64,000 nucleotides of DNA from CAYVNU01 sp964453265 (lineage in GTDB: Bacteria > Patescibacteriota > Doudnabacteria > UBA920), in the NCBI GenBank assembly GCA_964453265.1, contig CAYVNU010000003.1:7515-71514 (forward strand), read 5' to 3'. Both the position numbers and the translations under genes were made by a program. This document shows, one piece after another, positions 9,055-17,487 of this stretch. Below the pieces are notes generated by a model. It was not told where the DNA came from. It saw only the letters and a list, made by a program, of their open reading frames with translations, and searched no databases. How positions within the stretch are numbered: the first letter of the stretch is position 1; each line of letters starts with the position of its first letter.

Positions 9055-10088
9055 CTTTTAAACACTCTATTAACCGCTCTTAACAAACCATAAAGCCAAT
9101 ATTCAAAAGGCTTAAAAATTATATCATAAGCGCCCGCATATTCCTTAATAGCATTTTCTAATGTTGAAAAGCCTAATTTAAACCGCACAAACCCTGGCGT
9201 GTCCCCGCCCGCAGTTTCTATACCCCAAAAATCGTATTCAGTAAGACCTGCTACTTTTGCATCTAACATAGCCTTAAAATGAAGTAAGTACGGCGCCATA
9301 AGATTTTTATTTTGGTCTGAGGATCCGCCAAATAAATAAGTACGGGTTTTTCCGTAGTCTATTATTATTGCGCTGGCTAGCAGTTGCTTGTTGTAAAGCG
9401 CCTTATATACATGCAGTTTTAAATCGCCCTGCGGATTCTGAATTGCAAAATAGCTAATTAATTTTTCAAAATAGTCTGGGCTTTGCGCTTTATAGCCCTG
9501 CCTCTGGGAAGTTTTAGCTATTAATTCTACAGCTTCTTTAGCTAAAAGTCCTTTGCCGTTTACTAAATGAAATTCGTCTTTAATTTCTACGCCATGTTTT
9601 TGCGCTAAGCGAATATTGTAACGCGTCTTATGATGCATGTCCGCCAAAAGCTCTTCCTCGCTTTTAGTTAAATCTATAACAAGTGTTTTCCCCGGTTGAA
9701 TATTTTTGGTTTTGCTAACTTGCTTATTTGCTAACTTGCTTATTTGTCCCTCTTCTTTAGGCTCTACTCTAATAAAAACCGCATCCACAAATTTCTTTTG
9801 CAATCCCTGCAGCAACTCGTCACATGTTACCCGTAACCCGTCACCTATTATTGGTCCATAAGGCGCATATAGATAATATTTACCAAAAGGTAAAGACATT
9901 TTTATTAACTGCGCTACCCCTACGGTCTCCCCGCTTTCAACTTGCAACTTTAATCTTGTAACTTGCCGCCCAAGGCCGACCTGCCAGTCGCCCCATTCCC
10001 AACTTTGCAAAAAACTGCCCGCTTCTTGGGCAGCAACAAAATTATTGTATTCGATTTTTTCATTCTCTAATAATTCCTTAAGCTGCAT
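9051..10088 (-). CDS. FemX/FemAB-family peptidyltransferase
   Basis: The N-terminal SFLQSWEWGDWQ motif, the double GNAT-like fold, the basic MHHKTRYNIRLAQKHGVEIK segment and the C-terminal YDFWGIETAGGDTPGFVRFKLGF are hallmarks of FemABX enzymes, which transfer amino acids from aminoacyl-tRNA to peptidoglycan precursors. It lies upstream of, and coupled to, the murE-like gene, consistent with stem-peptide or cross-bridge synthesis. Two short repeat-derived insertions are visible: a direct GCTAACTTGCTTATTT repeat at about 9714-9745 and a GTTACCCGTAACCCGTCACC segment at about 9825-9848. The stop is TGA. Confidence 0.85.
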   Translation of the reverse strand: MQLKELLENEKIEYNNFVAAQEAGSFLQSWEWGDWQVGLGRQVTRLKLQVESGETVGVAQLIKMSLPFGKYYLYAPYGPIIGDGLRVTCDELLQGLQKKFVDAVFIRVEPKEEGQISKLANKQVSKTKNIQPGKTLVIDLTKSEEELLADMHHKTRYNIRLAQKHGVEIKDEFHLVNGKGLLAKEAVELIAKTSQRQGYKAQSPDYFEKLISYFAIQNPQGDLKLHVYKALYNKQLLASAIIIDYGKTRTYLFGGSSDQNKNLMAPYLLHFKAMLDAKVAGLTEYDFWGIETAGGDTPGFVRFKLGFSTLENAIKEYAGAYDIIFKPFEYWLYGLLRAVNRVFKR

Positions 10089-10138
10089 ATTTTGAAATTT
10101 TGTGTCTATAAATCTTGGTCAATTCTGGTCAATTAAAA

Positions 10139-10693
10139 TTACTTTCCAAGTAATTTTAACGCCTGCTTTATTTGCTCGCCCGTAGTTGCCACTGCATCTA
10201 ACTTGTTAATTATGCTTCTCACTTCATTTTGCTTATACCCTAAAGCAATAAGTGCATCAAACACCTCACTGCTTCCACCTGTCACCCGTAACCCGTCACC
10301 CGTCACTTTTCCTTTTAGCTCCACTATTATTTTCTCCGCTGTCTTAGTCCCCACTCCCGAAATACGTGTAAAAATTCCGGCATCTTGGTTTGCAATCGCA
10401 GATTTTACCGCATCTACCCTTGCTGACGATAGTATAGCTAAAGCGACTTTCGGACCTACCCCCGAAACAGTAATAAGCATTTCAAAAAACTGCAAAGTGT
10501 TAAAGTCAGACAAACCAAAAAGACTCTGTCCGTCCTCGGAAACTTTGTGATATATATAGAGCGAAAGACTATGGCCAATTCTGCTTTCTAAAACTTCCGG
10601 CGTTACAAAAACCTTATAACCTACGCCTTGATTTTCAAGGATTATAAAGTTAGTAGCCTTCTCTAATATTTTTCCTTGCAAAAAAGCAATCAT
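10139..10693 (-). CDS. ruvA: Holliday junction DNA helicase subunit RuvA
   Basis: The 184-residue protein has the N-terminal OB fold (MIAFLQGKILEKATNFIILE), two helix-hairpin-helix motifs (ITVSGVGPKVALAILS and RISGVGTKTAEKIIVELKGK) and the C-terminal RuvB-binding domain. It tetramerises on Holliday junctions and recruits RuvB. ruvB (34.7 kb) and ruvC (54.5 kb) are elsewhere in this window, so the ruvABC genes are dispersed. A repeat-derived GDGLRVTGG insertion (about 10270-10312) sits in the flexible linker before domain III. It is the first gene of the ruvA-femX-murE-tsaB-like run. Confidence 0.95.
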   Translation of the reverse strand: MIAFLQGKILEKATNFIILENQGVGYKVFVTPEVLESRIGHSLSLYIYHKVSEDGQSLFGLSDFNTLQFFEMLITVSGVGPKVALAILSSARVDAVKSAIANQDAGIFTRISGVGTKTAEKIIVELKGKVTGDGLRVTGGSSEVFDALIALGYKQNEVRSIINKLDAVATTGEQIKQALKLLGK

Positions 10694-10818
10694 AAGCTAT
10701 GAAATTTTAATTAATACAAATCTATAAATGACTACAAAATAATCCATTACAAATTCGTAGTTATTTGTAGCGCCCCCATTTAGTAGATTCGTAGTTATTC
10801 TACCACCTCCCAAAGCCG

Positions 10819-10847
10819 TTGACAAAAGGCTTAAATTAGCGTATACT
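10819..10847 (+). promoter_or_regulatory. Promoter of the large structured RNA
   Basis: TTGACA (10819-10824), 17 bp and TATACT (10842-10847) predict a start near 10854. No open reading frame with coding character follows for about 950 bp. Confidence 0.8.
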
Positions 10848-11295
10848 TTTGCCAACCTGAGTTGGGGGGATTAGCACTGGTGGTCAGCCATGATCATCAG
10901 CTTACCCCTCAAGCTCAAGCCAGCTGGCCTTTAGAAGCAGGGTCAGTTGGCAACGGCAGTCCTACGAGCAATAAGCCTCAGACGTAGGACTGCCGGTAAA
11001 AGTTTTAAAAGCCGCAAGCACTGGCTTGCGGCAGGGCACGACTAGAACGCAAAGTTCTAGCATCTGAATCGAATATTCAGAGATGAACACACCAAACCCA
11101 CCATCGGGATTCCCGTCCCAAGTGTGTTCATCCGCCCTTTGAGGATTCGGCGCGCCTGACAGATCAGGAGCAGGTGTGCCGAGCTGCGGCCAGGTTCCCA
11201 TTAATTTGGGGAGTTAAAACTCGAGCTCAGAGCTCACCAGCCGCAGCAAAAAATTAAGGAGGAAAAAATTTTTTGGCCCCTAAAAAGGGCCGATC

Positions 11296-11373
11296 GGGGG
11301 ATGAGCATGCAATGGTGCATGCGCTTGCCCTGGGGGCAAGAGAAAGCGGGTTCAAATCCCCTATCCCCTACCA
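11296..11373 (+). tRNA. tRNA-like domain, possible tRNA-Pro(UGG), non-canonical
   Basis: A 7-bp acceptor (GGGGGAT/ATCCCCT, with G1-U72), encoded A-CCA end, CTTGC/GCAAG anticodon stem with 7-nt loop CCTGGGG and a T arm with loop TTCAAAT form a cloverleaf. Odd points are a 6-bp GCATGC/GCATGC D stem with loop AATGGT and no A21, C instead of U at position 33, and a C-C mismatch in the T stem. Read as a tRNA it has anticodon UGG. These deviations and its place inside a structured RNA make a tRNA mimic as likely as a functional tRNA. Confidence 0.45.
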
Positions 11374-11435
11374 GTTTTAGGAGTTCGCCTGAGCATTTTT
11401 TGCTCGCACTCCAAAAAATTTATCCTCCTCCTTGA

Positions 11436-11470
11436 GGGCGGCCAGCAACCAGCTGGTCGCCCTTTTTTTT
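11436..11470 (+). terminator. Terminator of the large structured RNA
   Basis: An 11-bp stem (GGGCGGCCAGC / GCTGGTCGCCC, one G-U) with loop AACCA is followed by eight T residues (11463-11470). Confidence 0.92.
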
Positions 11471-11524
11471 ATTCTCACCACTTTATGTGGCTTTTTTTAA
11501 TTGTAGAAAAATGTTAAAATGAAA

Positions 11525-11775
11525 ATTGGTCATTAATTAACCTATTTGTCGTATTAGTCTTATACGTCCTATAGGTCTTATGTGTCCCATAAGACCTATC
11601 CGTCCAATTTGTCCTATAAGTCTTAATAAGTCCTATTTGCCTTATAAGACTTATCAAGCTGTCCGTCCTATCAAGTCCCGTCCTATACAATTTAAGCTTA
11701 CTTCAAAATTCCAATCCTCCTTCGCCAAGGCTTCCAACTTCGCCAAGGCTACGTCGGACGAGTCGGCGGACCTAT
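11525..11775. repeat. Degenerate repeat array upstream of uvrB
   Basis: About ten imperfect units of the type GTCCTATAAGTCTTAT, in both orientations, fill 11540-11690. They are followed by two copies of the CGCCAAGGCT repeat ending in TCGGACGAGTCGGCGGA (11716-11772). An open reading frame across it (11580-11780) merely reads the repeats. Related units occur at 36510-36536, 41793-41818 and inside the membrane-protein gene at 49290-49340. Confidence 0.7.
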
Positions 11776-11815
11776 CGTAATAAATTACATCCGATAATAA
11801 TCGGAGTTTAGTTTT

Positions 11816-13879
11816 ATGAATAAATTTGTACTAAAATCTAAATTTAAGCCCGCCGGAGATCAGCCACGCGCGATTGAGGGTCTTTTAAAGTCGCTTAAAG
11901 CAAAAAACCGTTTTCAAACTCTACTTGGCGTTACAGGTAGCGGCAAGACTTTTACTATGGCCAACATAGTAGAAAAAATTCAAAAACCCACACTAATTAT
12001 TTCCCACAACAAAACCTTAGCCGCGCAACTTGCCGCGGAATTTCAAGAATTTTTCCCAGACAACGCGGTTCACTATTTTGTCTCGTATTACGATTATTAT
12101 CAGCCAGAAGCCTACATCCCCCGTTCAGATACCTACATAGAAAAAGATACCCAAATAAATGAAGAGATCGATCGTTTGAGAAACGCTGCCACCCAAAGTC
12201 TTTTGTCTAGAAAAGATGTTTTAATAGTAGCATCTGTTTCCTGCATTTACGGTCTTGGCGACCCGGCTAACTATTTAGATTTGGCAATGAGTTTTAAAGA
12301 AGGAAAGGATTATAAACGAGACAAGTTACTTAGAAGACTAACAGATTTACAGTACCACCGTAACGACACAGAACTAGTGCGCGGCACTTACCGCGTGCAA
12401 GGTGATGTAGTAGAAATTATCCTTTCGAGCGAAGACACCATTATTCTAATGGATTTTTTTGGCGACACGCTAGAAAAAATAGAAAGATTGGATGCCGTAA
12501 GTGGACACAAAATAGAAACCTTAGAAGAATTTACCATTTTTCCCGCTAAGCACTTTGTCACGCCCGAAGAAAAACTAAAAGCTGCTACAGAAAATATTCG
12601 TGCAGAAATGTTAGACCGAGTAAAATATTTTAAGTCCCAAAACAAACTTATAGAGGCTCAAAGAATAGAACAACGTACAAACTTTGACTTAGAAATGTTA
12701 AGTAATACAGGCTTTGTTTCCGGTATAGAAAACTACTCTAGGCAAATAGAAGGGCGTGAAGCGGGCTCTGCTCCGTCTACTTTAATTGACTACTTTCCCG
12801 ACGACTTTTTACTTTTTGTAGACGAGTCACATCAAACTATTCCGCAAATTGGCGCTATGTACGAGGGCGACAAGTCGCGCAAAACCAACTTGGTTGACTA
12901 CGGTTTCAGACTCCCCTCTGCGCTCGACAACCGTCCGCTTAAGTTTGATGAATTTGAAAAGAAAATTAATCAAGTCGTTTTTGTTTCAGCAACGCCGGCG
13001 CCTTTTGAAATTTTAGCCTCTGTAAACCAAAAAATTCCTAAAAAGGTTGAGGGTGAAAAATTAATGGTTACCGATGTTAAGCAGACAGACACTATAGTCG
13101 AGCAGTTAATAAGACCGACCGGCCTACTCGACCCCACCATAGAAATAAAGCCCATAAAAAACCAGGTTGATGATTTAATAGAACGCATACATGAACGTAT
13201 AAAAAAACATCAACGCGTGTTGGTTGCCACACTAACTAAACGCATGGCCGAGGAACTAACCGAGTACTTAAAAGAAGACGGAGTAAAAGTGCAGTACCTG
13301 CACAGCGATGTAGATACTTTTGAACGTTTAGAGATTTTGCGCGATTTAAGACTTGGCGTTTTCGATGTTTTAGTCGGCATTAACTTACTCAGAGAAGGTT
13401 TAGATTTACCCGAAGTTTCTTTAGTTGCAATTCTAGATGCGGACAAAGAAGGATTCCTTCGCTCTGAAACTTTCTTTATGCAAATGATGGGCAGAGCAGC
13501 GCGTCACCTTGAAGGTCATGTTGTAATGTACGCAGATAGAATTACAGGAAGTATGCAAAGAGGGATTGATGAAACCACCCGCAGAAGAAAAATCCAAGAA
13601 GCCTACAATAAAAAACACGGTATAACCCCCAAAGGCATACAAAAAGCTATTGCCGATTCGCGCATGGCAGGCCAAAGGTCCCCCGAAGCTTTAGCGGAGG
13701 GGGAAAGCAAACTATATCGTGACCCAAGCCGTATGGACAAAGAAGAACTAAAATTCTACCTCCACGAACTAGAAGAACAGATGGATTTAGCAGCAAAAAA
13801 TTTGGAGTTTGAGACAGCCGCAAAGATTCGCGATAGAATTGAAGAAATAAAAACCTTAAAACGTTTGAGTAAAAAATAA
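11816..13879 (+). CDS. uvrB: UvrABC excision nuclease subunit B
   Basis: The 687-residue protein has the Walker A LLGVTGSGKTFTMAN, the beta-hairpin YYDYYQPEAYIPRSDTYIEK that locks onto damaged DNA, helicase motifs (LFVDESH, FVSATP, VGINLLREGLDLPEVSLVA, QMMGRAARH) and a C-terminal UVR domain (LEEQMDLAAKNLEFETAAKI) for UvrC binding. A CGGAG motif precedes the ATG. Near 13677-13700 the gene encodes RSPEALAEGE from a palindromic CCCCCGAAGCTTTAGCGGAGGGGG-type repeat inserted in frame just before the UVR domain. Confidence 0.97.
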   Translation: MNKFVLKSKFKPAGDQPRAIEGLLKSLKAKNRFQTLLGVTGSGKTFTMANIVEKIQKPTLIISHNKTLAAQLAAEFQEFFPDNAVHYFVSYYDYYQPEAYIPRSDTYIEKDTQINEEIDRLRNAATQSLLSRKDVLIVASVSCIYGLGDPANYLDLAMSFKEGKDYKRDKLLRRLTDLQYHRNDTELVRGTYRVQGDVVEIILSSEDTIILMDFFGDTLEKIERLDAVSGHKIETLEEFTIFPAKHFVTPEEKLKAATENIRAEMLDRVKYFKSQNKLIEAQRIEQRTNFDLEMLSNTGFVSGIENYSRQIEGREAGSAPSTLIDYFPDDFLLFVDESHQTIPQIGAMYEGDKSRKTNLVDYGFRLPSALDNRPLKFDEFEKKINQVVFVSATPAPFEILASVNQKIPKKVEGEKLMVTDVKQTDTIVEQLIRPTGLLDPTIEIKPIKNQVDDLIERIHERIKKHQRVLVATLTKRMAEELTEYLKEDGVKVQYLHSDVDTFERLEILRDLRLGVFDVLVGINLLREGLDLPEVSLVAILDADKEGFLRSETFFMQMMGRAARHLEGHVVMYADRITGSMQRGIDETTRRRKIQEAYNKKHGITPKGIQKAIADSRMAGQRSPEALAEGESKLYRDPSRMDKEELKFYLHELEEQMDLAAKNLEFETAAKIRDRIEEIKTLKRLSKK

Positions 13880-13881
13880 AA

Positions 13882-13925
13882 AAACAAAGATGACCATTGC
13901 ACTGTGCGATGGTCATCTTTGTTTT
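13882..13925. terminator. Bidirectional terminator after uvrB
   Basis: A long stem (AAACAAAGATGACCATTGC / GCGATGGTCATCTTTGTTT) with a 5-nt loop separates convergent uvrB and the TrmB-type gene. Confidence 0.88.
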
Positions 13926-13935
13926 AAATGTAAAT

Positions 13936-14691
13936 CTACTTTCCTACTACCCTCTCATACTTCTCCGCGCTTTGCCAAGCCATTTCAAAAATGGTTTTAA
14001 GGGAAGTTACCACGCCTTTGCTGGTAATAACCACGACAAATAAGTAAGGCGAATAAGAAAAAAAGGCTACACTGTCTTTAAAAAAAACATTGTCGGTTAG
14101 AAATTGCATATTTTTTGGCACAAATCTGTTTTCATAAAATTCGTGCTGCGGCATTTTACGCGCGTGGATTAAGTCTTCCGCACTTTGCGTTAAGAGTTCC
14201 CGTACTTTTATTTTTTTTGCCAAAGCCATATTCTTTAATTCGCCCGGCATATATTCAAACGCACCCATTACGTCGGAAATATTACAAAAAAAATCTACCT
14301 CAGGGGAGGCAAAAACTTTTTTGTAAACTTCCAAAACACCCTCTTTGCCTTCAAACAACTGAATTTGCGGCTTTTCAACTTTTGCGTTATAAAGCGCCAG
14401 CATATTCGGCATAAACCTTTTTACCATTTCCTGCTTTTTGTGTAAGTCCCCTATTATTTTTTCCGGGCTCTCTGCGGTATAGAGAGCTTTTTTTGCGCGT
14501 GGCACCACGCTAACCAAACCTTTTTTTACCAACTGTTCCAAAATTAAATAGGTAGTCGGCCGCTTTATTTCCGCTTTATTGGAAATGGGGTGCACCGTAG
14601 CAGTACCCAATTCCAAAAGCGCCAAATAAACTTGCGCTTCCTTTTCGTCTAAACCTACTTGTTTTAATACATTTACTATTTCCATGTGCAT
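13936..14691 (-). CDS. TrmB-family transcriptional regulator (copy 1)
   Basis: The N-terminal winged helix (LKQVGLDEKEAQVYLALLEL, then IKRPTTYLILEQLVKKGLV) is typical of TrmB/PF01978 regulators and is followed by a coiled-coil linker (KKQEMVKRFMPNMLALYNAK) and a sensor-like C-terminal half of 251 residues in total. Such proteins bind DNA as dimers and often sense sugars or other small ligands. It is divergent from the histidine-phosphatase-like gene, whose promoter carries a TAGTCA-N7-TGACTA inverted repeat, so it may control that gene. A second member lies at 41.0 kb. Confidence 0.82.
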   Translation of the reverse strand: MHMEIVNVLKQVGLDEKEAQVYLALLELGTATVHPISNKAEIKRPTTYLILEQLVKKGLVSVVPRAKKALYTAESPEKIIGDLHKKQEMVKRFMPNMLALYNAKVEKPQIQLFEGKEGVLEVYKKVFASPEVDFFCNISDVMGAFEYMPGELKNMALAKKIKVRELLTQSAEDLIHARKMPQHEFYENRFVPKNMQFLTDNVFFKDSVAFFSYSPYLFVVVITSKGVVTSLKTIFEMAWQSAEKYERVVGK

Positions 14692-14696
14692 TTATT

Positions 14697-14820
14697 CCTT
14701 CTCCTTTTAAGGAGAGGGTTAGGGAGAGGTTGAATTCTATAGATAGCAACAATACTACATGTCATCCCGGCCTGCGACATTATCCTCCGTAGCTTTAGCG
14801 AAGGATGGAGCCGGGATCCA
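14697..14820. repeat. Two palindromic repeat copies in the TrmB/phosphatase intergenic region
   Basis: 14697-14736 is a CCTTCTCC...GGAGAGGGTTAGGGAGAGG copy. 14761-14820 starts GTCATCCCGG and ends CCGGGATCCAG around an ATCCTCCGTAGCTTTAGCGAAGGAT palindrome. The rest of the 395-bp gap holds the promoter and operator listed next. Confidence 0.75.
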
Positions 14821-14933
14821 GTTTAATTAGCTATTTCCATTATATTCCCCTTTCTCATTTTTGTCAACTTTTCTGACAAATAAATAATACTTAATGAATA
14901 TACCTATAAACAAAGCTATTTAGTATATTTAAT

Positions 14934-14974
14934 TAGTCATACTTATTGACTATATGCTAAATTTATGACATAAT
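14934..14974 (+). promoter_or_regulatory. Promoter with overlapping inverted-repeat operator
   Basis: TTGACT (14946-14951), 17 bp and CATAAT (14969-14974) precede the GC-rich gene at 15087. A perfect TAGTCA-N7-TGACTA inverted repeat (14934-14952) covers the -35. The divergent TrmB-type regulator is the obvious candidate ligand. Confidence 0.6.
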
Positions 14975-15086
14975 TGCAAGTTATAAAAAATAACAGTCCA
15001 GGGAGCCTGCGGGACTAAAAACTTGGGGTGATACTCTGGCGAGAGTTTCTAAATACGCGTGACAATCCTGAAGGAGGATTTAAAAA

Positions 15087-15800
15087 ATGCCTGCATATAC
15101 GATCGCTGACTTCGCCCGGAAACACAAAGGCCTGCGTGTGATCGCCCGCCGCCATGCGGTGTACAACAAACCCGTGCTTGGACTGGACGCCCTTACAATG
15201 GCTGCGCTCATCTACTCGCGCACCATTGACCCGCAACTTCTTGGCCTAAGTGCCGAGGGCATGGAACAGATGTACAACCAGGGCGAGCTGCTTGCGGAAA
15301 TGGGACTTGTTCCTGACCGCATAGTCACAGGCATTGACCTGCGCAACTGGGAAGGCGGGATGCAAACCGTCGCTGCCATCAAGGCCAAAACCGGCAATGT
15401 AGTTCCCTGCCACCGCAGCCCGGCCGTAACCTATCCGTACTACGATGCCATGAAGACCGTAGAGGTGTATGAAAAGTACGGTGACCAGGCCGTACACGCT
15501 TACCTGTCCGAACAGCCCGGAACGGAAGGACTGTGGACTGAGTCGGCCGCGGACTTTATGAACCGGATCGAAATGTCAGTTGCGTCAGTAGCGTGGCCGG
15601 GAATCACGCTATTTGATCTCAACTTCGAGCAAATGACATTCCTGCATTTCCACCTTGTCGAGCACCTGCGGCAAGTTGAGATTCCATTTGGCCCCGACGC
15701 CTGGTGTCCTAAAAACGGCGGAGGGATCGTCATCGCCAACGACGACGCTGTGGGCGAGTTCCACCCGGATCTCACCATGGTTATCAAGATCGTAAGCTAG
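15087..15800 (+). CDS. Histidine phosphatase superfamily-like protein (GC-rich)
   Basis: The 237-residue product carries an RHA motif near the N terminus (IARRHAVYNK, R22-H23-A24 with N27), a LSAEGMEQ segment and DRIVTGIDLRNWEGGMQTVA. These align with the RHG, LTxxGxxQ and SxxxRaxqTA motifs of phosphoglycerate-mutase-like phosphatases. The substrate is unknown. An AAGGAGG Shine-Dalgarno site (15071-15077) with 9-nt spacing fixes the start. Its GC content and codon choice are far above those of neighbouring genes, suggesting transfer or special selection. The family call is moderate because the motif matches are partial. Confidence 0.6.
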   Translation: MPAYTIADFARKHKGLRVIARRHAVYNKPVLGLDALTMAALIYSRTIDPQLLGLSAEGMEQMYNQGELLAEMGLVPDRIVTGIDLRNWEGGMQTVAAIKAKTGNVVPCHRSPAVTYPYYDAMKTVEVYEKYGDQAVHAYLSEQPGTEGLWTESAADFMNRIEMSVASVAWPGITLFDLNFEQMTFLHFHLVEHLRQVEIPFGPDAWCPKNGGGIVIANDDAVGEFHPDLTMVIKIVS

Positions 15801-15819
15801 CTGGCATCCGACGGCTACA

Positions 15820-15860
15820 AGGGAGAGACAAACCACGCACAGTGGCGTCCGTCTCTCCCT
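15820..15860 (+). terminator. Probable terminator after the phosphatase-like gene
   Basis: The 10-bp stem AGGGAGAGAC / GTCTCTCCCT encloses a 21-nt loop. The T tract is weak (ACCCTTTATT). Confidence 0.5.
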
Positions 15861-15904
15861 ACCCTTTATTAGTCCTTAATAAATTAAGCATTAATAATAG
15901 GTAT

Positions 15905-16228
15905 ATGAAATTATTACTCAAAGGCTTAGGCGCAAGCCAAGGCACAGTAGAGGGTGAAGCTAAAATCTTTTTACCCGGGGAAGCTAATAAAGACTTTCCG
16001 GAAGGCGCGATTTTAGTTACCACCTTAACCGACCCGACCATGGTTCAGGCCATGGTTAAAGCCGTAGGTATTGTTACAGATATTGGCGGCATCACTTCTC
16101 ACCCAGCAATTTTAAGTCGGGAAATGGGTATTCCTTGCGTAGTTAGCACTAAACAAGGTACTCAAATAATTAAAGACGGGATGAAAATTTTTATTGACGG
16201 TACAAAAGGAGAAGTTTATGCCGTATAA
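15905..16228 (+). CDS. Stand-alone PEP-utilizer mobile (phosphohistidine) domain protein
   Basis: The 107 residues match just the swivelling domain of PEP synthase/PPDK: VTDIGGITSHPAILSREMGIPCVV contains the TSH phosphohistidine motif (listed as GGITSHPAILSRE). The fold's G-A-S-x-G-x-V-x-G start is present at residues 9-17. I chose 15905 because homology starts there; the open frame extends upstream into the terminator of the previous gene. No ATP-grasp or PEP-binding gene is adjacent; the 374-residue unknown follows 43 bp downstream. A separate ATP-grasp gene exists at 58.9 kb. Confidence 0.82.
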   Translation: MKLLLKGLGASQGTVEGEAKIFLPGEANKDFPEGAILVTTLTDPTMVQAMVKAVGIVTDIGGITSHPAILSREMGIPCVVSTKQGTQIIKDGMKIFIDGTKGEVYAV

Positions 16229-16271
16229 AGTCTTCTAAAAAATTATTTATAAACATTAACCTGATTTAAAT

Positions 16272-17396
16272 ATGATTCAATCTGCCAATTCAAAAGAAAT
16301 TCCAGAGAATAAAAACTGGATTAGAGATTTTGCCCAAGCGTCTTTTAAACTATATTCGGGTAATACTATAGATGCATTCCAGCCTCTAGACTTTTTTCAT
16401 TTTTACCCGCTCTGGTACGATTTATGGGTAAACAGATTTATGTCTGTAATGGATGTTTTACAATGCGATTATAAAAGCTATCAAGAATTAAAACACTTAT
16501 TACCCGTACCTTCCAGTATGAGAGCAATTTTACAAAAGCTCATCCCAACTTTTGCAGGCGTAGACCCCATGCATGCAAAAAACTTTGGTAGGATGGCAAA
16601 TTTTTTCACGCGCATGCTTAAAGAAAGCTGTGCGGAAGACCCTTTTGGTTTTAGCCACAACCCTCTTCATACCAGAAATGAACTAAACGAAATAATTCAA
16701 AACACCCCCTGGCAACCAGCAACTCCCGAAATTGCCAAACAACTAGGACAACTAATTACCGCAGCCGGCTCCTTAGTGCACGGCTTATATAATGACGTAG
16801 TTACAGATTTCGGTTGGGATGCCTATGGACCTTACAACATAGTTTTGCCTGAAAAAAAATATCAAATAATTATTCGTCACTTTCCAGATCTTGCGCCAAA
16901 AGAAATATGGGAAAGTAAATTTTTAACACCGGTTCAAGATATAAAAATCTATCAATTTTACGAAAACGTAGAATGGGAATTAGCTTTTTTAGGCTGCCAT
17001 ACAGTGCTTAAATCGGGTAGCCCAGTACTTGGATTAAAATACTTTGCCATATCTATAAACGAAAAATTTATTACCCCAAATATTATACAGCCCATAATAC
17101 AAGAATTTAGCGAAAAAGCTGTTAGCATATATAAAGAAATTAGAAAAAAAGATTTTGAAGAATTAAAACAATTGGTAATGATTCAAGAATGCTACCAACT
17201 ACACAAAATATTTTCTGCCGCCTACATGAACTGGCAGCCTACGGAAGAAATGTTGGAAAAAATAAAAAACCAACCTCTTACTTCTAACTTATTACCTTTT
17301 GGCAGATTAATGACCAGCCTTGATGAATACAAAGAACTTTTTCATATAAATAAATTCGAAAAAGAAGTTTTAGACTTTCCCACTGTTAAGGCATAA
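16272..17396 (+). CDS. Unknown protein linked to phosphohistidine domain
   Basis: I do not recognise this 374-residue soluble, mainly helical protein. It is rich in aromatic residues (FFHFYPLWYDLWVNRF, DFGWDAYGPYNIVLP) and has no signal peptide or membrane segment. It lies 43 bp after the free mobile-domain gene and both end at a strong terminator, so they form one unit. By position it could be the acceptor-binding or linker part of a split dikinase-like enzyme, which is inference only. Confidence 0.7.
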   Translation: MIQSANSKEIPENKNWIRDFAQASFKLYSGNTIDAFQPLDFFHFYPLWYDLWVNRFMSVMDVLQCDYKSYQELKHLLPVPSSMRAILQKLIPTFAGVDPMHAKNFGRMANFFTRMLKESCAEDPFGFSHNPLHTRNELNEIIQNTPWQPATPEIAKQLGQLITAAGSLVHGLYNDVVTDFGWDAYGPYNIVLPEKKYQIIIRHFPDLAPKEIWESKFLTPVQDIKIYQFYENVEWELAFLGCHTVLKSGSPVLGLKYFAISINEKFITPNIIQPIIQEFSEKAVSIYKEIRKKDFEELKQLVMIQECYQLHKIFSAAYMNWQPTEEMLEKIKNQPLTSNLLPFGRLMTSLDEYKELFHINKFEKEVLDFPTVKA

Positions 17397-17420
17397 AGCC
17401 TTAATCCCGTATGTCACCCG

Positions 17421-17461
17421 CACAAGGATTCCCCTTGTTGTTTACAAGGGGAATCCTTGTG
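17421..17461 (+). terminator. Terminator after the 374-residue unknown
   Basis: A perfect 18-bp stem (CACAAGGATTCCCCTTGT and its complement) with loop TGTTT ends the 15.9-17.4 kb unit. Confidence 0.8.
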
Positions 17462-17487
17462 TTTACCTCATGTCAAGACATAGAGCC

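Larger units (their letters stand above)
10854..11470 (+). ncRNA. Large ornate noncoding RNA with internal tRNA-like domain (unidentified)
   Basis: The segment is GC-rich, lacks coding potential and is bounded by a consensus promoter and a strong terminator. Hairpins visible by eye are: a 13-bp stem at 10954-10966/10983-10995; GCCGCAAGC/GCTTGCGGC (11011-11032); CTAGAAC/GTTCTAG (11042-11060); CTGAAT/ATTCAG (11064-11080); an 11-bp GATGAACACAC stem (11082-11092/11122-11132) enclosing CGGGATTCCCG; CCTGA/TCAGG within a further stem; and GCTGCGG/CCGCAGC. An interrupted helix of about 20 bp (11256-11276 with 11411-11429) encloses the tRNA-like domain. I found no tmRNA, RNase P or SRP RNA signature. 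It could be a GOLLD/ROOL-like giant RNA or something new. Confidence 0.75.

Noticed and set aside
10854..11373. tRNA interrupted by a group I intron
   Set aside because: A GGGGGAT stretch at 10865-10871 could also pair with the acceptor 3' strand. The 3' cloverleaf is already complete without it, and no group I core elements are visible.
10854..11470. tmRNA (ssrA) or RNase P RNA for the structured region
   Set aside because: The tRNA-like part is a complete cloverleaf and is not split between the two ends. There is no TTCGAC near the 5' end, no Ala-rich tag frame with a resume codon, and none of the GAGGAAAGTCC or ACAGAA cores of RNase P RNA.
11580..11780. Open frame of 66 residues (VRPIRPICPIS-like)
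   Set aside because: It only translates degenerate repeats; no start signal or domain.
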